A model generated the notes under the pieces. The model saw nothing but the letters and a program-made list of their open reading frames with translations, did not search any database and was not told where the DNA came from. From positions 1,426,001-1,490,000 of the forward strand of contig NZ_CP034073.1 in NCBI RefSeq assembly GCF_003855155.1: a stretch of 64,000 nucleotides of DNA, read 5' to 3'. Positions 57,022-64,000 of the stretch are shown here, in pieces. Position 1 is the stretch's first letter; each line of letters starts with the position of its first letter. Source of the stretch: Shewanella psychromarinicola (GTDB taxonomy: Bacteria; Pseudomonadota; Gammaproteobacteria; Enterobacterales; Shewanellaceae). Position numbers and translations under genes: made by a program.

Positions 57022-58770
57022 GTCGTTGCCTCATCTAAAATAACACTAGTTGTGATTCTTTTAAGATGAGGTAACTAGATATGATTAAGTCTATGAGTCT
57101 AAATGCGAGAAAGGAATTGTTAGCTAGCATTAAACAAAAATATCATGACGCTAACTGGATAGATAAAGGGAAAATACTTGATGGAATAGTTGCTGCTACC
57201 GGCTATGAACGAAAATATACTATCGAATTGTTGAATACCATCAATCAGAATATCTTTCCAAAAAATCGCAAGACACCCCATCGCTACGACGAACAGCTAC
57301 GACAAGCTCTACTTGCTGTTTGGTATGCGGCTAATCAAATATGCTCTAAACGTCTAGTGCCATTTTTACCCTACCTAGTCGAAGCAATGGAGCGTCATGG
57401 TCATCTACGCTTACCTATTGATGTACGAGAAAAATTGCTACAAATTAGCCCTTCTACTGTTGATAGGATCCTCAAACCTGAACGAGAAAAAATCAAACAA
57501 TCTGTAAGCACTACTCGTAAAGGGAATTTATTAAAGCACCAAATTCAAGTCAGAACATTTGCTGATTGGGATGACGTTATTCCTGGATTTCTGGAAGCTG
57601 ACCTCGTCGCTCATTGTGGGGGCAATACCAATGGCTCTTTTTTAAATACGCTCACATTAGTTGATATTGCCACTGGTTGGTTAGAGTGCATGCCTTTGTT
57701 ACGAAAAAGCGCCAGCGACGTGATTGATGGCTTACAAGTAGCTAGTGACTTACTTCCATTCCCTATGCAGGGAGTAGACACAGATTGTGGCAGTGAGTTT
57801 ATAAATTATGAATTATTAGAATACTGCGAAGAAAATAATATCACCTTTACAAGAGCAAGAACTCACCGAAAAAATGACCAGGCGCATGTGGAAGAAAAAA
57901 ACGGTTCTGTTGTACGTCGATTGGTTGGTTATGATCGCTACGAAGGTTGGAAAGCCTGGGAAGCTTTGGCAAGGCTGTATCGCATAGTCAGGATGTACGT
58001 TAATTTCTATCAACCATCGCTGAAGTTACTTGAAAAAGAACGTGTTGGGGCTAAGGTATCAAAGAAATATGATGATGCAAAAACACCTTATCAACGCGTT
58101 TTACTTTCTGACCATGTTAATCAGTCTACAAAAGAGTCACTTAGGTTAGAGTATGAAAGATTAGACCCGGTTTATTTGTTAGCTCAATTAGAATCACTAC
58201 AAGATGAATTGTGGAAATACTCATGGGATAAAAGAGGTCATGCTCAAGATGATTATATCGTAACTGATGACGTTGTTAAAAAACAATTATCTAAAATACC
58301 GCCTGTTATCATTACAGATAGAGTGAATCGTCATTACCATAGAAATGATAAAGTTGACTTCAGAAAATCTCCTCGGACATGGCTAACTCGAAAAGATCCG
58401 TTCGAGGATGTTTGGGATGAAATACGATTAAGAATGGAGTTAGCACCTGAAAATAATGCTAGAAAAATAATTTTGTGGCTCATGGATAAATATCCTGATA
58501 AATTTTTAATAGGGCAAACCCGAACACTTCAACGAAGACTTGCTCTATGGCGTCAAAACCAAGCGAGTCAGGAAGAAAAACTACGTGATTTGATGATTAA
58601 TGAATTAGTGCCCGTTTTAAATTTTAATATCCCAGAGGAAAGTGAAATCAATCAGTAGGAAACACTATACTGCTGAAGGAGCGCTAGCCTGTTATGTCAT
58701 TTGATTCTTACTTACATATGCGGTAACAAATCTTTAAATGTAGTATGTTTTTTTAATGAGGCAATACGAC
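57022..58770 (+). mobile_element. Insertion sequence, ISNCY/IS1202-like
   Basis: One transposase gene between related inverted ends: left GTCGTTGCCTCATCTAAAAT (from 57022) and right, read from 58770 inward, GTCGTATTGCCTCATTAAAA. The left end also contains an inner inverted copy, AAGATGAGGTAAC (57063-57075), next to the transposase start. I could not identify a target-site duplication, so the exact ends may be off by a few bases. It appears intact. Confidence 0.75.
57081..58658 (+). CDS. DDE transposase of the ISNCY/IS1202 group
   Basis: A 525-residue transposase. An N-terminal helical DNA-binding region (about residues 1-140, with SPSTVDRILKPER helix-turn-helix-like segment) precedes an RNase H-like catalytic domain with the triad Asp174 (FLEADLVAHCG), Asp235 (VDTDCGSEF) and Glu271 (QAHVEEKNG). 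A C-terminal part of about 200 residues ends in a helix-rich region. The frame is complete. The start is 6 bases after the inner inverted repeat of the IS left end. Confidence 0.88.
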   Translation: MIKSMSLNARKELLASIKQKYHDANWIDKGKILDGIVAATGYERKYTIELLNTINQNIFPKNRKTPHRYDEQLRQALLAVWYAANQICSKRLVPFLPYLVEAMERHGHLRLPIDVREKLLQISPSTVDRILKPEREKIKQSVSTTRKGNLLKHQIQVRTFADWDDVIPGFLEADLVAHCGGNTNGSFLNTLTLVDIATGWLECMPLLRKSASDVIDGLQVASDLLPFPMQGVDTDCGSEFINYELLEYCEENNITFTRARTHRKNDQAHVEEKNGSVVRRLVGYDRYEGWKAWEALARLYRIVRMYVNFYQPSLKLLEKERVGAKVSKKYDDAKTPYQRVLLSDHVNQSTKESLRLEYERLDPVYLLAQLESLQDELWKYSWDKRGHAQDDYIVTDDVVKKQLSKIPPVIITDRVNRHYHRNDKVDFRKSPRTWLTRKDPFEDVWDEIRLRMELAPENNARKIILWLMDKYPDKFLIGQTRTLQRRLALWRQNQASQEEKLRDLMINELVPVLNFNIPEESEINQ

Positions 58771-59084
58771 CGGCCAAGTTAATTGTCGTCTAATAGCTGC
58801 CCTTAAAAGTTAAATATCGTTTTAAATAAGGTCTATTCTGATTAAAAGCACACATGCATTTATAACAAATTTAATTATGTTTCACAGTAGTTTCTCGGCG
58901 TAAATAATCATGCTCGGCTCATACAGTAAAAGTAACCCATGTCATTACTGTACCTGTTTATTGATGTAGTAGGCTTGTTGGTTTTTGGTTGTAATTGATC
59001 ATGTTTTTCTTCTATGATATTAATTGAAATAGTCATTTTTATACGAATGGCAGCGATATTAATACTCACTGAAAGGGACACTTT
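58771..59084. other. Intergenic stretch after the insertion sequence
   Basis: About 310 AT-rich bases. No open frame, RNA gene or terminator I can support. The last 60 bases probably carry the promoter of the small membrane protein gene. Confidence 0.4.
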
Positions 59085-59312
59085 ATGGATGCATTTTTGG
59101 TTGGCGGCTTTGGGGGGTTTATAACCCTTTTTTTGTTTGTTTTAGCGATACTTTGGTTCATATTGCCTTTTGCAATCTTTGGAACAAAGAATAAACTTGA
59201 CGAGTTGATCGAACAAACTAGACAAACTAACACTTTACTTACTGCACTCCGAGGTGAGGTATCACTATTAACGGATGATGATGGTGTGCTGAAAGCATCC
59301 AAAAACAAATAA
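59085..59312 (+). CDS. Small membrane protein of unknown function
   Basis: A 75-residue protein: one or two hydrophobic segments at residues about 5-35 (GGFITLFLFVLAILWFILPF), then a short hydrophilic tail with a predicted helix (KLDELIEQTRQTNTLLTAL). AAGGGA lies 10 bases before the ATG. Proteins of this form (membrane anchor plus short coiled coil) occur widely as hypothetical genes. Nothing indicates its role. Confidence 0.6.
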   Translation: MDAFLVGGFGGFITLFLFVLAILWFILPFAIFGTKNKLDELIEQTRQTNTLLTALRGEVSLLTDDDGVLKASKNK

Positions 59313-59383
59313 ATTTGTCATCTAGTATCGGGGTTTTGTAAGATACATAGACTATTCTGAATACATTTGATTTTGTAACGATA

Positions 59384-59650
59384 TCAAGTTGCTTTTACTG
59401 GACTCACCGTAAAAGTAACTTGTTGAGGCTTGCCCTGCAACGACCTTGTAAAGATAGGTTTAGAAACTACTGGTGAGTAGTGACGATCAACTTTTTCGCA
59501 TTCATCTATGTGTTCAATTAATGCTTTGATCGCACTTTTATATTGTTCAGGCACTCTAATCACTATCGTTTTTTCATATCGAGTCTTACGGCCAGCACCT
59601 TTACGTACTCCACCATGCGCCCCTTTATGTTCTTCATTTTTATCGGGCAT
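59384..59650 (-). CDS. Basic ribbon-helix-helix-like protein next to umuDC
   Basis: An 88-residue protein with a basic GAHGGVRKGAGRKTRYEKT N-terminus, similar to the GGxRxGAGRK motif common in plasmid and island proteins. A short MetJ/Arc-like core follows (TIVIRVPEQYKSAIKALIEH). The C-terminal 35 residues have no match I recall. It is divergent to umuD across a 150-base gap, so it may regulate itself or the umu operon. Proteins of this type often sit beside umuDC in mobile elements. Confidence 0.65.
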   Translation of the reverse strand: MPDKNEEHKGAHGGVRKGAGRKTRYEKTIVIRVPEQYKSAIKALIEHIDECEKVDRHYSPVVSKPIFTRSLQGKPQQVTFTVSPVKAT

Positions 59651-59807
59651 ACTCAGAACTCTCTTGATTACGTAACATTATCAAGATATCTTGAATTAGT
59701 TACATAATCAAATAAAACGTTATAAGTTTTGCTCCATAAGTCGAACAGCAATGCATTATTCGATTGTAAAAATAGACTTGCACCTTGATATTTTACTGCT
59801 AATATGA

Positions 59808-59823
59808 CTGTAATTATATACAG
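59808..59823. promoter_or_regulatory. Perfect LexA (SOS) box upstream of umuD
   Basis: CTGTAATTATATACAG: both half sites match CTGT-N8-ACAG exactly with an AT-rich centre. It ends 13 bases before the chosen umuD start at 59837 and overlaps an in-frame upstream ATG at 59804, which argues against that start. Confidence 0.93.
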
Positions 59824-59836
59824 TGGTTATTGTGTT

Positions 59837-60244
59837 ATGCGCGTTATACCTATACCAGCCCGTGCTGGCATCACTGGCTTTGAAAGCCCAGCGGCTGAAT
59901 ACTCTCAGTTAGGTATTAGCCTGGATGATTTGTTAGTAGAACATCCAAGCTCGACCTTTATTGGCGTTGCTCAGGGAGAGTCGATGCAAGATGTCGGTAT
60001 CTTTGATGGTGATATGATCATTGTTGATCGCCATGAAACTGCACGAAATGGTGATGTTATCGTCGCAAATTTTAATGGCGAGTTTGTGTGTAAAATCTTG
60101 GATACTAAGCGTCGTATTCTTCTCTCATCCAATCAGCAATATCAGCCGGTCATTATTCATGAATATGATGATTTTAGTATTGAAGGCGTCGTTACTCGCT
60201 CTATTCGTTGTCATCGCCAAAGTCCGCTATTGAGTGCAAAGTAA
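59837..60244 (+). CDS. umuD: UmuD-like SOS mutagenesis protein (S24 peptidase)
   Basis: About 135 residues from the ATG at 59837 (MRVIPIPARAG). The self-cleavage region is ITGFESPAAEY, aligned to the Cys-Gly site of E. coli UmuD but with Thr-Gly here. The Ser/Lys dyad is Ser49 in GESMQDVGI and Lys86 in GEFVCKIL. RecA-stimulated cleavage gives UmuD', which joins UmuC as DNA polymerase V. LexA controlled. The stop is directly followed by the umuC start, which indicates coupling. Confidence 0.93.
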   Translation: MRVIPIPARAGITGFESPAAEYSQLGISLDDLLVEHPSSTFIGVAQGESMQDVGIFDGDMIIVDRHETARNGDVIVANFNGEFVCKILDTKRRILLSSNQQYQPVIIHEYDDFSIEGVVTRSIRCHRQSPLLSAK

Positions 60245-61501
60245 ATGTTTGCCCTAGTAGATGCTAATAGCTTCTATTGCAGTGCCGAACAAGTTTTTCG
60301 TCCAGACTGGCGTGGTAAGCCAGTTATTGTTTTGAGTAATAATGACGGTTGTATTGTTGCCGCCAATAGGCAAGCTAAAGAAGCTGGTATTGAGAAGTTT
60401 TTACCTTATTTTCAAGTTAAAGAGTTATGCACTAGGCGTGGTGTTATTGTTTGCTCTTCCAACTATGAACTCTATGCCGATCTTTCCAGTAAAATGATGA
60501 ATATCATTGGTCGATTTGCTCCAGAACAACATATTTATTCTATTGACGAAAGTTTCCTTTCTTTTAAGAACACTTACCCCGCTATTAAGTGTTTACAGAC
60601 TCAGGGTCAGTTAATCCGTCGTGCAGTCTGGAAGGAGGCTCGATTGGCGGTTTGTGTTGGGATAGCAGAAACTCTCACGCTGGCTAAAATTGCTAATCAC
60701 GCAGCGAAGAAAATTAGGCATTACCAAGGCGTCTGCTTCATGAGTAATGAACAAGAACGTATTTCGATCTTAAAACAGCTAAGTGCAGGTGATGTTTGGG
60801 GAATTGGACGTCGAATCAGTAAAAAGCTTGAGCTAATGAATATCCATACAGCATATCAATTGGCTTGTATGCCACCTATGCTGGCGAGAAAGCGGTTTAG
60901 TATTGAAATCGAACGTACAGTTCGTGAGCTCAACGGACAAGCGTGTAAAGCGTGGGATGAGGCAAGAGCTGATAAAAAACAGATTTTCTCTACCAGGAGC
61001 GTTGGAGAGCGTATAACAGACTATGAATCGCTATTGCAGGCATTAAGCAAACATGTCGGCATTGCCGCCGCTAAAGCTCGCAAGCAAGGCTCAACCTGTA
61101 AAACCATGATGATTTTTGCTAGTAACTCACCACATGATGAACAACCTGTAAGCTATAAAGCGATAGTCCATTTTCCTAGCTCAACTAATTGCACTATAGA
61201 ATTAACTCAGGGGATGAGTGGTGCAGCTTCGCAGCTTTTTCGTGAAGGAACACGATATTATAAGATTGGTATTGGGCTCATCGATTTAGTGAGTGAAGCC
61301 TATAATCAGCTCGACTTATTTAATCCTCAAAGAGCTAACCCAGCGTTAATGCATACGCTTGATAGCATCAACCATCGTTATGGCAGTGATACCGTCTTTT
61401 TAGCTGCACAAGGTATAGAACATAGATGGGCTATGCGCCGTGAACTGTTAACTCCGCAATACACAACCAAATGGCTAAGTGTGCCCTGCATTAAGTGCTA
61501 A
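60245..61501 (+). CDS. umuC: UmuC-like Y-family DNA polymerase V catalytic subunit
   Basis: A 418-residue Y-family polymerase. Motifs: ALVDANSFYCSAEQVF (first catalytic Asp), VLSNNDGCIVAANRQAKEAG, YSIDESFL (Asp-Glu pair), VCVGIAETLTLAKIANHAAK, then the helix-hairpin-helix region GDVWGIGRRISKKL, little finger and the DUF4113-like C-terminus (NPALMHTLDSINHRYG). It performs error-prone translesion synthesis. Starting right after umuD, it shares its SOS promoter. Such umuDC copies are common cargo of integrative elements. Confidence 0.95.
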   Translation: MFALVDANSFYCSAEQVFRPDWRGKPVIVLSNNDGCIVAANRQAKEAGIEKFLPYFQVKELCTRRGVIVCSSNYELYADLSSKMMNIIGRFAPEQHIYSIDESFLSFKNTYPAIKCLQTQGQLIRRAVWKEARLAVCVGIAETLTLAKIANHAAKKIRHYQGVCFMSNEQERISILKQLSAGDVWGIGRRISKKLELMNIHTAYQLACMPPMLARKRFSIEIERTVRELNGQACKAWDEARADKKQIFSTRSVGERITDYESLLQALSKHVGIAAAKARKQGSTCKTMMIFASNSPHDEQPVSYKAIVHFPSSTNCTIELTQGMSGAASQLFREGTRYYKIGIGLIDLVSEAYNQLDLFNPQRANPALMHTLDSINHRYGSDTVFLAAQGIEHRWAMRRELLTPQYTTKWLSVPCIKC

Positions 61502-61610
61502 CGAGGTTTTACTTTGATTAATGTTTTCATTGTTAGTACCCCTCATATGCTTGGTCTTATTGGATAAATCAGGCATTATCTAATCACTGTTACTTAGCTG
61601 GAATTCTTCA

Positions 61611-62358
61611 ATGAACCTTCTTAGACTGGGTCTACCTCTCCTTCTACTAGCTCTCAGCTCAACAGTTATTTATTGCCGCTGGAAATACATCTAATGATTC
61701 ATTCAACAAAGCAAAGAAGATACTTGAGAGGGAGGTATATCAAGATAACCGCGTAACCATCTATTGTGGTGCTAAATTTGACGATAAAAAGAACATCGAA
61801 GTACCTATTGGTTTTATTACTTCTAAATACATTAAACGAGCAAAACGGATTGAGTGGGAACACGTAGTTCCGGCGGAAAACTTTGGCAGAGCCTTCAGTG
61901 AGTGGCGAGATGGTCACAAAAATTGTGAAGACAGCAAAGGTAAGTCGTTTAAGGGACGTAAGTGCGCAGAGAAGGTCAATCTAGAATATCGTTATATGCA
62001 ATCTGACATGCATAATTTATTCCCTGCCATCGGTGCAGTAAAAGTACTTCGGAGCAACTACAACTTCACTATGTTGTCCTCTGCTGTGTCTGACTTTGGT
62101 AGCTGTGATATGCGTATAGATGACCGCAAGGCACAACCACCGATAGCCGCTCGTGGCATTATCGCCCGAACGTACATGTATATAGAGCAGACTTATCCCA
62201 AATACAAAATGAGTAAGCAACAAAGTCAATTGATGCAAGTTTGGGACAAACAAGTTCCTGTTTCGAAGTGGGAATGTAAGCGATCAAAGCATATTGAAAA
62301 TCTTCAGGGTAATGTAAATACAGTAGTTGATAGCCGTTGTAAATCAGTTGGTCTGTAG
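61611..62358 (+). pseudogene. endA: Endonuclease I (EndA/Vvn type), apparent frameshift after the signal peptide
   Basis: A periplasmic/secreted endonuclease I in two frames. The signal peptide MNLLRLGLPLLLLALSS is read from 61611. The mature protein (QQLFIAAGNTSNDSFNKAKK onward) is one frame ahead and open from 61651 to the stop at 62356-62358. Catalytic and fold motifs are intact: WEHVVPAENFG (His of the beta-beta-alpha-metal site), CKxxxxMxSDMHNLFP-like YMQSDMHNLFPAIG, and RGIIARTYMYIEQTYPKYKM. One extra or two missing bases between 61651 and 61680 would explain it; a sequencing error is possible. Without the shift the mature part lacks an export signal. Confidence 0.8.
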
Positions 62359-62536
62359 GTGTCTAAATGAACTGTTAGCTCGCTTATGTCCCATTATGAG
62401 TTCATCACGATTTCTGACTTGCATCATTTTATCTAATGATAGAAACCAAATATCGACTTCGAAATCTATAAAGCAGTGACTAAAATAGATGAGCCACTAC
62501 AGTGTTTGTCTAGTTAGGGGCGGTTAAGGACGGGAA

Positions 62537-64000
62537 ATGCCATTAGAAGAAACAAAAGCCAGGATACTGGCTGCAAGTGAAACGGCAGAGGGACTGCTTG
62601 CTCAGGTTAATGATTTGTATGTCGAGGAAATACGGTCTGAAGAGAGAATATTGAAGGATGCTCTGTCTGAGTTGCACAACTCAGGAGAGATTGATCTTGT
62701 CGAGATAATAAGAAGTGTAGATAAAAGCTCCTGTGGACACAATTTTTTTACAATTCTGCATGCCTTTGAAGACGTACTACCTTCACTCAATGCAAGTGTT
62801 GAAGATGTCCTACGTTGCCTAGTGCACCTCACGCAGCAGTCTGGTAGAGATTTGGCTGGGGCCTTTGAACGCTTCTGTAGCATGGAAGTCAATCGTCCTA
62901 GAGATAGTGTTGGATTTATCCTTGCACAAAGTGAGCTAGGTACATATGCCCCTTTTCTCTCTAGTTCAATCCTTACATATGATTCAAATTGTGTGACTGA
63001 AGCTATCCAAATGACTGAAAAACTGATTTCTCATAAAAATGAGGTGGTCAGAACTCAAGCCTATTTTACCTTGGGGATGCTTGATGTTGGTGAAGCTCAC
63101 GCTAATACTATTTGGGACCTGTTTAACATTTGTATCTGTAGCGAACGTGAAAGTGGCTGTTGTGCTGCAATACTTAGATCAATACTACACTTTGGACAAA
63201 CATTTCCATCTTACTGGTTACAGATAGAAGAGCTAATGCCTACATTTGTTGAAGGAGCTCCTCCTGAGGTTCTCCATGAAATATCAAATATTATCGCATT
63301 TCAAAGAATCGATCTCCCCGATGGAATTCTAGGTTATTTGGTAAAGCAGTTAACCAATGTTTCACCGGAACATAATGGCACCATAAGCAACATCAATTGT
63401 ATTTTAGTTAATTTGATTAAGAGTGAGTCATTTTTAAGTGCCGTTGAATTATTGGAATCGCTTTTAGCTATAGGTGTGAAAATCACTGATCTGGGCGACT
63501 TCTCTAATGAGTTACTGAGTCAGCGCAGAGATTTACTTAACCATATTATTACAAGGTGGTTCTTGTCCGGAGAATCATTACTTTGTCATGGTGTCTTAGA
63601 TTTACTTAATGATGTAACTGGCAAAGATATTGAACTAAAAGCAGAGATAGCACTTTTAGATGATGGCGTGAAGCAAGTATTTGTTAGCTACAAGGCTGTA
63701 GGTTGGCTGTTTACGCGGCCTATAGCGGCGGCAAGCTTCATTCTATCTATTTACGAAAGAGCTTCGAGAACTACACGTATAGAGCTTGATAAGGTTTTGT
63801 ATGACCCCTTGCTTTTAAGTTATCCAGGGGAACTTAAGCGATTCTTCCAATCATGCATTGATAAAGGCTTTCAAGTACGCCCATGTGAGCGGTTGCTTGG
63901 TAAGCTTCAGGCTTATCATTCTGATATTGATAAAATATCAGGGCTAAAAGAGTTGATGGCACCGAAAGAAAATATAAGCGTTTATTGGAAAGCATCCAAC
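62537..64000 (+). CDS. Large unrecognised helical-repeat protein, 3' end outside the window
   Basis: An open frame of 488 codons from ATG 62537 (MPLEETKARILAASE) to the last base, without a stop. Ribosome-site-like GGACGGGA lies just upstream. The translation is rich in Leu/Ile/Glu amphipathic helices with HEAT/ARM-like spacing (AVVRTQAYFTLGMLDVGEAH-like unit at about residue 170; SCGHNFFTILHAFEDVLPSL at about 80). No nuclease, ATPase or membrane motif is visible in this part. Its place deep in the island makes it likely cargo. No family name can be supported. Confidence 0.7.
   Translation, partial: MPLEETKARILAASETAEGLLAQVNDLYVEEIRSEERILKDALSELHNSGEIDLVEIIRSVDKSSCGHNFFTILHAFEDVLPSLNASVEDVLRCLVHLTQQSGRDLAGAFERFCSMEVNRPRDSVGFILAQSELGTYAPFLSSSILTYDSNCVTEAIQMTEKLISHKNEVVRTQAYFTLGMLDVGEAHANTIWDLFNICICSERESGCCAAILRSILHFGQTFPSYWLQIEELMPTFVEGAPPEVLHEISNIIAFQRIDLPDGILGYLVKQLTNVSPEHNGTISNINCILVNLIKSESFLSAVELLESLLAIGVKITDLGDFSNELLSQRRDLLNHIITRWFLSGESLLCHGVLDLLNDVTGKDIELKAEIALLDDGVKQVFVSYKAVGWLFTRPIAAASFILSIYERASRTTRIELDKVLYDPLLLSYPGELKRFFQSCIDKGFQVRPCERLLGKLQAYHSDIDKISGLKELMAPKENISVYWKASN

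Noticed and set aside
59804..59836. Upstream start codon for umuD at 59804
   Set aside because: It would overlap the LexA box and add eleven residues without similarity to UmuD; the ATG at 59837 fits better.

Overview
The window looks like a chromosomal segment of a Shewanella-type gammaproteobacterium. The basis is the gene order (an MSHA type IV pilus operon running into mreBCD-maf-rng-yhdP-nitrilase-tldD), the uvrA / YajR-like transporter / ssb neighbourhood, a Vibrio/Shewanella-type long purC, and an ExeM-like nuclease with a GlyGly-CTERM tail. Assignments come from reading the sequence and remembered family knowledge; no database search was run.

Layout. (1) 1-14638: distal part of the mannose-sensitive haemagglutinin (MSHA) pilus operon, all on +: end of the secretin mshL, then mshM, N, E, G, F, the pilins mshB and mshA, minor pilins mshC, D, O, P and the large adhesin-like mshQ. 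Most genes touch or overlap by a few bases. mshA has its own terminator. (2) 14831-26187: cell-shape and envelope block mreB, mreC, mreD, maf, rng, yhdP, a nitrilase-family amidase and tldD. (3) 26188-33567: more variable stretch with a decayed ABC-permease remnant, a small lipoprotein, a large Ig-like-repeat lipoprotein (-), darP/yjgA (-), pmbA (the partner of TldD) and a DUF4397-type lipoprotein. (4) 33701-48920: chemoreceptor (-), ExeM-like extracellular nuclease, purC (-), a truncated EamA permease followed by a patch of short REP-like repeats, a DeaD-type RNA helicase (-), M28 peptidase (-), uvrA (-), YajR-like MFS transporter and ssb.

(5) 49085-64000 (window end): a genomic island that starts just after the ssb terminator. 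Its first four co-directional genes encode three different tyrosine recombinases (435, 513 and about 749 aa) and a small coiled-coil protein (142 aa). The last three match, in order and size, what I remember of the Gamma-Mobile-Trio (GmtY-GmtZ-GmtX) module, which marks islands carrying defence and offence genes. The first recombinase is extra. Downstream comes a repeat-rich zone. It holds a single about 92-bp imperfect palindrome, a truncated DUF2384-type antitoxin copy, a lipoprotein gene between two about 130-bp direct repeats, a five-unit tandem array (105-bp period) of near-identical 94-bp palindromes, and an intact DUF2384-type antitoxin gene. An ISNCY/IS1202-like insertion sequence follows. 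Then come a small membrane protein, a basic ribbon-helix-helix-like protein, an SOS-controlled umuDC pair with a perfect LexA box, a frameshifted endonuclease I gene, and a large unrecognised protein that runs off the window. The right end of the island is not in the window.

The most unusual parts are the recombinase quartet and the palindrome/direct-repeat zone directly behind it. These look like a place where short modules have been captured, duplicated and amplified.
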